A stretch of 7,853 nt of DNA, from NCBI GenBank assembly GCA_019509685.1, contig JAEKLU010000177.1, forward strand, positions 1 to 7,853, in the 5' to 3' direction. Shown one piece after another: positions 1-5,254 of the stretch. Every line of letters begins with the position of its first letter. The stretch's first letter is position 1. Under the pieces are notes generated by a model, which was not told the origin of the DNA, searched no databases, and saw only the letters and a list, made by a program, of their open reading frames with translations. This stretch comes from Mesorhizobium sp. (GTDB lineage Bacteria; Pseudomonadota; Alphaproteobacteria; Rhizobiales; Rhizobiaceae). The translations under genes and the position numbers were made by a program.

Positions 1-132
1 TGCAGGATGCTGCCAAAAGCAGCCATCGAACGACCACGACACAGATCTGCAATCGACATGAAATGAAGCTGAAACATACCTGACTTAACGCAGTGCCGGG
101 CGCCTCCCCGCCCCGAATCAAGGAGAAAGATT

Positions 133-318
133 ATGTCCATCCTCTCGTCCCTCGGTCGTCTCGCGACCGAATTCAGCGCGGCCCGCGCCCGCTACCAGAC
201 CGAACGCGCCATACACGCGCTGCCGATCGAACTGCAGAAGGACATCGGCTGGCCGGAAGCCGCCGACGCCAAGACCAACATGCGCTTCGGCGTCGGAAGC
301 TGGGCCGGAGCGAAGTAA
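133..318 (+). CDS. Small DUF1127-like protein, 61 aa
   Basis: The start is ATG at 133, with a strong ribosome binding site AAGGAG at 120-125 and a 7-nt spacer. The central part (about residues 18-44) is basic and helical, then reads ALPIELQKDIGWPEA. This resembles the DUF1127 (YjiS-like) pattern of an Arg-rich helix followed by L-x-x-L/I-x-x-DIG. DUF1127 proteins are abundant in alphaproteobacteria, and some have been linked to RNA binding and to control of phosphate and carbon metabolism. No role can be assigned here. There is no signal peptide or membrane segment. The gene stands alone and is followed 20 nt later by an intrinsic terminator, so it is probably a monocistronic small mRNA. The C-terminal tail after DIG (about residues 46-61) is longer than in the minimal family. 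The family call is by eye and only moderately sure; that the ORF is coding is more certain. Confidence 0.75.
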   Translation: MSILSSLGRLATEFSAARARYQTERAIHALPIELQKDIGWPEAADAKTNMRFGVGSWAGAK

Positions 319-338
319 CCCAGTGAATGTTCAATGCT

Positions 339-374
339 AAAGGCCTGCCGCGTCAGCTCGGCAGGCCTTTTCGT
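339..374 (+). terminator. Intrinsic terminator of the 61-aa gene
   Basis: A perfect 12-bp stem, AAAGGCCTGCCG (339-350) with CGGCAGGCCTTT (359-370), closes an 8-nt loop. The 3' arm runs into a short T-rich tract. It lies 20 nt past the stop codon of the DUF1127-like gene. Confidence 0.9.
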
Positions 375-666
375 TTATGCCGGCGCCTTTTTGGTTGTGC
401 AGGACCTTTTTTTGTTTGCATTCAAACGACTTTCCCAGCCATGCGAGCGACGCATGACGCATATGAAGCAGCCGCATAGCGGGTTAATTTTCAACCTAAA
501 GCATTGTAAGAAATAAGCAATTTAACGCAACCTGCCTAAAAATGTCGCAAACGGTGTCGTATTTCATATCAAGCGCTTCGCTTTTGCGATTTAGTTTATG
601 CTGGAGTGAGCCTATATCACCGCCAGCAAACGAGCTGCCCCACTCCATCAAGCGAAGGCGACCCGT
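375..666. other. Intergenic stretch with no gene seen
   Basis: This AT-richer stretch lies between the first terminator and the palindromic repeat. I see no convincing coding region. A 60-aa reading frame starting at 334 overlaps the terminator and has no ribosome binding site. The stretch holds a small hairpin, GTTTG-CATT-CAAAC (414-427), and a near-direct repeat, TGTCGC (543-548) and TGTCGT (555-560). The promoter of the 44-aa ORF should lie here or in the repeat, but I find no well-spaced -35/-10 pair. Confidence 0.5.
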
Positions 667-769
667 TTAGAGCGACGTGCGTCCAATTGGACGCACAAAG
701 TACGCTCTAACACTTTGAGTCTGCGCATCGTGCTTTCCGAAAATCAATTCGATTTTCGGGCCGATGCGC
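667..769. repeat. Nested palindromic intergenic repeat (rhizobial RIME-like)
   Basis: Two stem-loops lie side by side. The first has outer arms TTAGAGCG (667-674) and CGCTCTAA (703-710) around a perfect 20-bp palindrome, GTGCGTCCAATTGGACGCAC (677-696). The second has outer arms GCGCATCG (723-730) and CGATGCGC (762-769) around inner arms CCGAAAATC (737-745) and GATTTTCGG (751-759) with a 5-nt loop AATTC. This architecture resembles the dispersed, non-coding palindromic repeats of rhizobial genomes, and the second half in particular looks like a familiar Mesorhizobium/Sinorhizobium repeat. That match is from memory; the palindromes are directly visible. The element ends 12 nt before the ribosome binding site of the 44-aa ORF, so if transcribed it would be a highly structured 5' leader. 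Confidence 0.8.
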
Positions 770-791
770 GAGCAACCGATTGGAGATGATC

Positions 792-926
792 ATGAAGCTT
801 TTTGCCCGCCTCTTCGCCCGCCGCGAAATGAACCTGACCACCGCTCTCGAGCGTCAGCGTCTTGCCAACACCATGCCCGGCCAGACCGGCGCCATGAATG
901 CCTCGCGCCTCGGCTTCGTCGCCTGA
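792..926 (+). CDS. Hypothetical small protein, 44 aa
   Basis: The ATG at 792 is preceded by GGAG (782-785) with a 6-nt spacer, and the frame runs to TGA at 924-926. The product begins MKLFARLFARREMNLTT and ends NASRLGFVA. It has a short basic, amphipathic N-terminus (KLFARLFARR), no cysteine and no clear signal peptide or membrane helix. I do not recognise a family. Support for real coding comes from the ribosome binding site, third-position GC bias, and an intrinsic terminator starting 27 nt after the stop, which make a complete one-gene unit. The palindromic repeat upstream may form its leader. The amphipathic N-terminus could contact membrane or nucleic acid, but this is speculation. A non-coding small RNA with an incidental ORF is the main alternative. 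Confidence 0.6.
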   Translation: MKLFARLFARREMNLTTALERQRLANTMPGQTGAMNASRLGFVA

Positions 927-952
927 GGCAATCGGCAACCAAGCTGAATTCA

Positions 953-984
953 GCGCCGCCCGGTTTCACCGAGGCGGCGTTTTC
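953..984 (+). terminator. Intrinsic terminator of the 44-aa ORF
   Basis: The arms CGCCGCC (954-960) and GGCGGCG (973-979) are extended inside by CGG/CCG (961-963 and 969-971, one base bulged). TTTT follows at 980-983. It sits downstream of the small ORF with no other gene to serve. Confidence 0.85.
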
Positions 985-1041
985 ATTTGCGCTCGCCCCG
1001 TGTTGCCCTGGCGCAATGCGTTAGCGCGGCGTGAATTGCCC

Positions 1042-1063
1042 ATTTGCGACCCGTGTCGCAAAT
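1042..1063. promoter_or_regulatory. Perfect 9-bp inverted repeat, likely operator
   Basis: ATTTGCGAC (1042-1050) and GTCGCAAAT (1055-1063) form a perfect inverted repeat around CCGT. It lies about 105 nt before the regulator's start codon and has no T-tract, so it looks like a protein-binding site and not a terminator. It contains TGTCGC at 1054-1059, the core half-site reported for ArgR, a GATase1-AraC regulator of Pseudomonas. Binding by the adjacent regulator is inferred. Confidence 0.5.
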
Positions 1064-1090
1064 TTAATCTTCACTTAGCCGCCTACCCGA

Positions 1091-1136
1091 TTGACAGGAA
1101 TGATTTTTCCTGATGTCGCTATGCTATTCGCGACAT
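1091..1136 (+). promoter_or_regulatory. Regulator promoter region with second TGTCGC inverted repeat
   Basis: ATGTCGC (1113-1119) and GCGACAT (1130-1136) form a perfect 7-bp inverted repeat around a 10-nt spacer, ending 31 nt before the start codon. A consensus -35-like TTGACA lies at 1091-1096, but no good -10 hexamer sits 16-18 nt after it; TATGCT at 1120-1125 is 23 nt away. If TTGACA is used, the promoter may need an activator, or the repeat may overlie it for autorepression. The motif is seen; the function is inferred. Confidence 0.45.
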
Positions 1137-1167
1137 CCTGTTCGCGTCATGGCTGCGTGAGGTTCCC

Positions 1168-2169
1168 GTGAACGTCGTAAAGCATCCGATCAAGCGATCG
1201 TTTGTGTTCTTCCTTGTCCCTGACTTCACCATGATCGCCTTTGCGACAGCGCTCGATCCGTTGCGCTCCGCCAACCGGATGCTCGGCTACGAGGCTTATC
1301 GCTGGCGTCTGGCCAGCATCGACGGTAAGCCGGTGAGCGCCTCGAACGGCGTCGAATGCGCCGTCAACACCTCGCTGGAGGAAGAGCGCAAGAAGATGGC
1401 GGGGCCCGATCGCCCGTCGATGGCCATCGTCTGCAGCGGCGTGAATGTCGAGCGCTACCAGAACAGGTCGGCCTTCGCCTGGCTGCGCGAGGAATACAAT
1501 CGCGGCGTCGCCGTCGGCGGCCTATGCACCGGCGCGCATATCCTGGCCGCCGCCGGCCTGTTGTCCAACAAGCGCTGCGCTATCCATTGGGAAAACCTGC
1601 CCGGCTTCTCCGAAGCCTTCCCGAAGGCCAATGTCTTTGCCGATCTCTTTGAGATCGACCAGAACGTCTACACCTGCGCCGGCGGCACCGCCGCGCTCGA
1701 CATGATGCTGAAGCTGATCGGCGACGATTTCGACGAAAGCCTGGTCAACCGCGTCTGCGAGCAGGTGCTGACAGACCGCGTGCGCAGCCCGACCGACCGC
1801 CAGCGCCTGCCGCTGCGCGCCCGGCTGGGTGTGCAGAATTCCAAGGTGCTGACCATCATCGAACTGATGGAAGCCAACCTTTCCGAGCCGCTGTCGCTGA
1901 TCGAGATCGCCGACCATGTCGATCTGTCGCGCCGGCAGATCGAGCGCCTGTTCCGCACCGAGATGGGCCGCTCGCCAGCCCGCTACTATCTCGAGATCCG
2001 GCTCGACCGCGCCAGGCACTTGCTGATCCAGTCATCGATGCCGGTGGTCGAGGTGGCCGTGGCCTGCGGTTTCGTCTCGGCCTCGCATTTCTCCAAATGC
2101 TACCGCGAGCTCTACGCCCGCTCGCCGCAGCAGGAACGCGTCGACCGCAAGCAGTTGCTGGCGGCCTGA
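1168..2169 (+). CDS. GlxA-family (GATase1-AraC) transcriptional regulator, GbdR-like
   Basis: This 333-aa protein is a DNA-binding regulator with an inactive amidotransferase-like sensor domain. The start is GTG at 1168, with GTGAGG at 1157-1162 as ribosome binding site; an ATG at 1149 hits a stop at once. Residues about 10-200 form the GATase1/DJ-1-like domain, with a nucleophile-elbow sequence GGLCTGA around Cys120, then HWEN at 140-143 and GGTAALDMM at 172-180. The C-terminal third is an AraC/XylS double helix-turn-helix, with LSRRQIERLF in the first half and VACGFVSASHFSKCYRE in the second. Its order and many local stretches (FTMIAFA, DPLR-AN, SRRQIERLF, GFVS-HFSKCYRE) match, as I recall it, Pseudomonas GbdR, the activator of glycine-betaine and dimethylglycine catabolism. 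The nearby dimethylglycine-dehydrogenase-type gene fits. Other GlxA-type roles such as carnitine or arginine sensing remain possible. It converges with the importer operon, the stop codons being 13 nt apart. Upstream inverted repeats suggest autoregulation. Confidence 0.85.
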   Translation: MNVVKHPIKRSFVFFLVPDFTMIAFATALDPLRSANRMLGYEAYRWRLASIDGKPVSASNGVECAVNTSLEEERKKMAGPDRPSMAIVCSGVNVERYQNRSAFAWLREEYNRGVAVGGLCTGAHILAAAGLLSNKRCAIHWENLPGFSEAFPKANVFADLFEIDQNVYTCAGGTAALDMMLKLIGDDFDESLVNRVCEQVLTDRVRSPTDRQRLPLRARLGVQNSKVLTIIELMEANLSEPLSLIEIADHVDLSRRQIERLFRTEMGRSPARYYLEIRLDRARHLLIQSSMPVVEVAVACGFVSASHFSKCYRELYARSPQQERVDRKQLLAA

Positions 2170-2182
2170 ACCGGCCCTCGGA

Positions 2183-2872
2183 TCAAGCCACGGCCGCCTG
2201 CCCCTGCGCCGTCCGCATCGCCTCGATGCGGATGTCTTCGGTGAGCTGCGCCTTCAGCGCCGAAAATTCCGGGCTGGTCTTCAGCGTGTAATGGCGCGGA
2301 TGTGGCAGGTCGACCGGCACGTCCGACTTGATGCGGCCGGGCCGCGCGCTCATCACGATCACCCGCGACGCCATGAAAATCGCTTCCTCGATGTCATGGG
2401 TGACGAACAGCACCGTCTTCTTGCGCCGCTCCCAGATGCCGAGCAGCAATTCCTGCATCGAAAGCTGCTTCGGCCAATGGTTCTCGAAACCCTTCAAACC
2501 GACGAGGTCGACATAGGAGGCGACGACGGCGTTGCGCTCGCGCTCCGGCATGCCGCGCTCGCGCAGCCCGAAGCCGATGTTTTCAGCCACCGTCAGCCAG
2601 GGAAACAGCGTGTAGGACTGGAACACCATGCCGCGATCGGGGCCCGGGCGCGTGACGGTTTTGCCATCGAGCAGCACCTGGCCGGTGCTTGGCGCCTCCA
2701 GCCCGGCGACGATTCTGAGCAAGGTCGACTTGCCGCAGCCGGAGGGGCCTAGAATGGTGATGAAATCATTGGCCGCGACCGAGAGGTCGACCGGCTGCAA
2801 CGCCTGCACCGGCTTGCCGCCCCTGACTGCGGCAAAGGTTCGCGAGATGCCTTCGATGCGAAGCTTGCTCAT
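2183..2872 (-). CDS. NitT/TauT-type ABC importer ATPase with internal deletion
   Basis: This is the cytoplasmic ATPase of the importer encoded just upstream, of the TauB/SsuB/NrtD kind. The chosen ATG at 2872 overlaps the permease stop as ATGA, typical of translational coupling; an ATG 4 codons earlier is possible. The 229 residues show Walker A GPSGCGKST (42-50), the Q-loop GMVFQ (81-85) with FPWLTVAEN after it, and the H-loop TH (158-159) followed by DIEEA. The region expected to read LSGGMQQR through LLLDEPFGALD is absent: KQLS (135-138) passes directly into MQELLLGIWE (139-148). About 36 residues with the ABC signature, Walker B, catalytic glutamate and D-loop are therefore missing in frame at nucleotides 2458/2459. 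Adding them back would give about 265 residues, the family's usual size. As written, the protein should not hydrolyse ATP normally. Family assignment is very secure; whether the deletion is biological or an artefact is open. Confidence 0.9.
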   Translation of the reverse strand: MSKLRIEGISRTFAAVRGGKPVQALQPVDLSVAANDFITILGPSGCGKSTLLRIVAGLEAPSTGQVLLDGKTVTRPGPDRGMVFQSYTLFPWLTVAENIGFGLRERGMPERERNAVVASYVDLVGLKGFENHWPKQLSMQELLLGIWERRKKTVLFVTHDIEEAIFMASRVIVMSARPGRIKSDVPVDLPHPRHYTLKTSPEFSALKAQLTEDIRIEAMRTAQGQAAVA

Positions 2873-3645
2873 GCCAGGCTCCATGGATAGAGCCAGCGGT
2901 TGAGCCCCTTGAAGGCGAAATCGGACAGCAGCCCGATCAACCCGATGACGATGATACCGAAGATGATCTGCCCCGTCGCCAGCCGCGACTGGCTGTTGAT
3001 GATCATGTAACCGATGCCGGACGACGAGCCGATCAGCTCGGCGACGATGACGTAGGTCCAGGCCCAGCCGAGCACCAGCCGCAGCGTCTCGGCGATCTCC
3101 GGCGCGTTGGCCGGCATGATGACGCGCTTGACGATGCCGTTGTCGGTCGAGCCTAGCGTAGAGGCCGCCTCGACCAGATCGCGCCGCGTCGAGCCGACCT
3201 TGACGGCCACGATCAATATGATCTGGAAAACCGAGCCGACGAAGATCACAAGGAGCTTTTCGAGCTCTCCGATACCCGCCCACAAGATGAGCAGCGGGAT
3301 GAAGGCCGATGCCGGCAGGTAGCGGGCGAAGGACACGAACGGCTCAAGGAAGGCCTCGACCGGCTTCCAAGCGCCCATGGCGATGCCGATCGGCACGGCG
3401 ATGAGCGAGGCCAGCACGAAGCCGCCGAAGACGCGCCACATGGTGATCAGGATATCGAGCCAGAAACGATCCTCGACGAGCAGCCGCCAGCCATCCTTCA
3501 GCATCGACAGCGGATCGGCGAGAAAGATCCGGTTCACATGGCCGCCGAGCGTGATCCAAGCCCAGAACGCCACGAACAGCACGAAGAAGGCGACGCCGAG
3601 CACGGCTCGCACGCCGGGCGCAACAGGATGCAGGGGACGCAGCAT
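2869..3645 (-). CDS. NitT/TauT-type ABC importer permease
   Basis: This 258-aa inner-membrane subunit belongs to the binding-protein-dependent importer family that includes TauC and SsuC. The start is ATG at 3645, preceded on the minus strand by GAGAGGG; an in-frame upstream extension to 3738 overlaps the binding-protein gene, begins at a non-ATG codon and looks non-coding. Hydrophobic segments are seen near residues 14-33, 66-90, 112-125, 131-150, 185-200 and 220-245. The cytoplasmic EAA loop is clear: EAASTLG at 159-165, followed by the usual I-x-x-P spacing (VIMPANAPEI). This loop docks on the ATPase. The gene starts 64 nt after the binding protein's stop, beyond a strong hairpin, and ends overlapping the ATPase start by 4 nt. 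The length is normal and no lesion is seen. The substrate is not deducible; family members carry taurine, sulfonates, nitrate, pyrimidine precursors and others. Confidence 0.92.
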   Translation of the reverse strand: MLRPLHPVAPGVRAVLGVAFFVLFVAFWAWITLGGHVNRIFLADPLSMLKDGWRLLVEDRFWLDILITMWRVFGGFVLASLIAVPIGIAMGAWKPVEAFLEPFVSFARYLPASAFIPLLILWAGIGELEKLLVIFVGSVFQIILIVAVKVGSTRRDLVEAASTLGSTDNGIVKRVIMPANAPEIAETLRLVLGWAWTYVIVAELIGSSSGIGYMIINSQSRLATGQIIFGIIVIGLIGLLSDFAFKGLNRWLYPWSLA

Positions 3646-3669
3646 CAGGCCCTCTCGTTGACAAGGAAT

Positions 3670-3692
3670 GGCGGTGGCCGGAAGCCACCGCC
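3670..3692 (-). promoter_or_regulatory. Intercistronic hairpin between binding protein and permease
   Basis: GGCGGTGGC (3670-3678) and GCCACCGCC (3684-3692) form a perfect 9-bp stem with a 5-nt loop. It lies wholly in the gap between the binding-protein stop and the permease start. No U-tract follows on the minus strand, so it is unlikely to be a full terminator. Such hairpins often protect upstream binding-protein mRNA from 3' exonucleases and make that subunit more abundant than the permease. That role is inferred from position. Confidence 0.65.
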
Positions 3693-3709
3693 GATCGCGG
3701 GATTGAGGA

Positions 3710-4660
3710 TCAGTTCGCCACCGCGCTGGTGTCGGCAAGCGTCGTCACATCCGGCGCTTCCTTGATCAGCCCCATCTGCAGCAGAAGCTCGCCCGCGATC
3801 TTGGAAAAGTCCTGGAAATCCTTGCTGAAGAACTGCTTGTTCTCCGCCTTGTCGGCCCATTTCAGGTACTTGGCCGAATCCTCGAACTCCTTGGCCGACT
3901 GCTTCACGTCGGCGCCCATGATTTCGTAGGATTTCTGCGGATCCTTCTTGATCAGGTCGAGCGCCTCGAAATAGCTGTCCGCCAGCGCCTTGGCGGCATC
4001 GGGATTGGCTTTGAGGAAATCAGGCGTGCAGCCAACCGTATCGAGCACCATCGGATAGTCGAGCGTGGTGGCCAGGATATGCCCCTGGTCGGACTTGTCG
4101 CGCACCGCCGAAATGAAAGGCTCATAGGTGACGGCGGCGTCGTTCTGGCCAGCCAGGAAGGCTTGCGCCGCCGCGTCCGGCTCCAGATTGACGACCGTCA
4201 CATCCTTGGTCGACAAGCCGTTCTTGTTGAGCACCCAGGCGAGCATGAAATAAGGCGAGGTGCCAGGCGCCGACGAGGCGACATTCTTGCCCTTGAGATC
4301 GGCCACCGTCTTGATGTCGTTGCGCACGACGATGCCGTCGGCGCCATAGGACTTGTCGAGCTGGAAGATCTGCTTGGTGGTGACGCCGCTGGCGTTCCAC
4401 ACCATCCAGGTCTCGACGGTGGTCGCCGCGCATTGCAGGTCGCCGCTGGCAATCGCCAGCGGGCGGCTCGCCTGCGGCACCTTCTTCAGCGTGACGTCGA
4501 GCCCGTGCTTTTCGAACAAGCCGGCCTGCTTGGCCAAAGTCAGCGGCGCGAAGCCAGTCCAGCCGCTGATGCCGATGGTGACCGAGGTGGCGGCCATTGC
4601 CGGCGCGCCGAGCACGACGGCCGCCGCCAGCGCCGCGGTGAAAATGCTGGTCCTGTTCAT
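3710..4660 (-). CDS. Periplasmic substrate-binding protein, NitT/TauT type (NMT1-like)
   Basis: This 316-aa protein delivers the solute to the permease. The start is ATG at 4660, with AAAGGGGA as ribosome binding site about 8 nt upstream. Residues 1-23 are a classic Sec signal peptide (MNRTSIFTAALAAAVVLGAP then AMA), with likely cleavage before ATSVTIG; there is no lipobox cysteine. The mature protein has features of the NMT1/SsuA-like fold: GWTGFAPLTLAKQAGLFEKHGLDV near the N-terminus, ASGDLQCA, then DLKGKNVASSAPGTSPYFML and QAFLAGQNDAAVTYEPF in the second lobe. It is the first gene of the three-gene importer operon, and an operator-like palindrome lies 19 nt before the start. The ligand is unknown. 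Nearness to a GbdR-like regulator and a dimethylglycine-dehydrogenase-type gene makes a methylated amine or betaine possible, while taurine- or sulfonate-like compounds are the family default. No lesion is seen. Confidence 0.93.
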   Translation of the reverse strand: MNRTSIFTAALAAAVVLGAPAMAATSVTIGISGWTGFAPLTLAKQAGLFEKHGLDVTLKKVPQASRPLAIASGDLQCAATTVETWMVWNASGVTTKQIFQLDKSYGADGIVVRNDIKTVADLKGKNVASSAPGTSPYFMLAWVLNKNGLSTKDVTVVNLEPDAAAQAFLAGQNDAAVTYEPFISAVRDKSDQGHILATTLDYPMVLDTVGCTPDFLKANPDAAKALADSYFEALDLIKKDPQKSYEIMGADVKQSAKEFEDSAKYLKWADKAENKQFFSKDFQDFSKIAGELLLQMGLIKEAPDVTTLADTSAVAN

Positions 4661-4679
4661 TGTGGTTCCCCTTTTGTGT

Positions 4680-4721
4680 TGTGAGATCGAATTGTCTCAC
4701 AGACGCCAAAAGGCTTGTCAA
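4680..4721 (-). promoter_or_regulatory. Importer promoter with overlapping palindromic operator
   Basis: TGTGAGA (4680-4686) and TCTCACA (4695-4701) form a perfect 7-bp inverted repeat with an 8-nt spacer. On the minus strand a consensus -35, TTGACA, lies at 4721-4716. A weak -10, GACAAT (4 of 6 matches), lies at 4696-4691 after a long 19-nt spacer. The palindrome covers the -10 and the expected transcription start, as repressor operators commonly do. The 22-bp dyad suits a dimeric helix-turn-helix repressor such as the GntR or LacI families; none is encoded beside it. The motif is seen; its role is inferred. Confidence 0.55.
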
Positions 4722-4808
4722 TCAAGCACAGGCCCTCGCCCGTGCCATCTTCAATCGAACCTATTCACAGCTTCGGCAACGCGCCTGGTAAAAGGCCTGG
4801 CACAGCGC

Positions 4809-5147
4809 TCAGTACTGGTCGCAGGTGCACTCCGCCGAGGAGATGCGATCATTCCAGCCGCCGAGGCTGCGAGCCCTGCGCTGCACCTCGATCGATCGGC
4901 CACGCATCCCGCTATCCTCATAGGCGACCAGCGTGCAGCCGCGGCTCACGAAGATGGACGAGACACGGTCGTTCCAGAACTGGCCGCCGCGGAAATTGAC
5001 CGAATCGTCGGGCTCCATTTCAATGGACCGGCCGCGGAAGTTGGTGTCCTCGAACATTGCGCAGGCTGGCCCGCCATAGGATTGGGCGATGGCGCTGCCG
5101 GTGAAAATTATCGACGCGAATGCAGCCAAGGTAACCAAACGCTTCAT
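4809..5147 (-). CDS. Secreted beta/gamma-crystallin-like protein with two Ca-binding motifs
   Basis: This 112-aa protein starts at ATG 5147 with GAGGAA a few bases upstream (6-nt spacer); a longer frame to 5276 lacks such support. Residues 1-21 are a signal peptide ending in SAIA. The mature part holds two Greek-key-like repeats. One starts CAMFEDTNFRGRSIEM (29-44) and ends NDRVSS (59-64); the other starts VAYEDSGMRGRSIEV (74-88) and ends NDRISS (99-104). Both endings match the (N/D)(N/D)xx(S/T)S double-clamp calcium motif of microbial beta/gamma-crystallins. Four cysteines (29, 71, 107, 109) would allow disulfides outside the cytoplasm. The fold also overlaps the peptidase-inhibitor I36 family, so calcium binding, envelope stress protection or protease inhibition are all possible. 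It is separated from its neighbours by gaps of over 100 nt and is probably its own unit. Confidence 0.82.
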   Translation of the reverse strand: MKRLVTLAAFASIIFTGSAIAQSYGGPACAMFEDTNFRGRSIEMEPDDSVNFRGGQFWNDRVSSIFVSRGCTLVAYEDSGMRGRSIEVQRRARSLGGWNDRISSAECTCDQY

Positions 5148-5254
5148 GTGATGTTCCTCATAAAATTGCTTCACGCAATGACGCCGTCCCTGCCCCACTT
5201 TGCCATCGTGCGACCCAGGGAGGCAAGCCTGCGCGCTCCGGCCTGGCGTCTTGA

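Noticed and set aside
334..516. 60-aa reading frame starting at 334
   Set aside because: It overlaps the first terminator, lacks a ribosome binding site and shows no family features.
667..769. Palindromic repeat as a CRISPR unit or IS terminal repeat
   Set aside because: There is a single nested element with no spacer series, no transposase and no target-site duplication; a dispersed intergenic repeat fits better.
1522..2019. 165-aa minus-strand reading frame opposite the regulator
   Set aside because: It is a shadow of the regulator gene in GC-rich DNA, with no ribosome binding site or recognisable domain.
2160..2198. Bidirectional terminator between the convergent regulator and ATPase genes
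   Set aside because: GGCGGCC and GGCCGCC are complementary, but the 25-nt loop, the overlap with coding sequence and the lack of T-tracts make this weak.
3646..3738. N-terminal extension of the permease by 31 residues
   Set aside because: It begins at a non-ATG codon inside the binding-protein gene and includes the intercistronic hairpin, whereas ATG 3645 has a ribosome binding site and gives the usual family length.
4722..4808. Terminator after the crystallin-like gene
   Set aside because: There is a short T-run (AGGCCTTTT on the minus strand), but no convincing stem precedes it.
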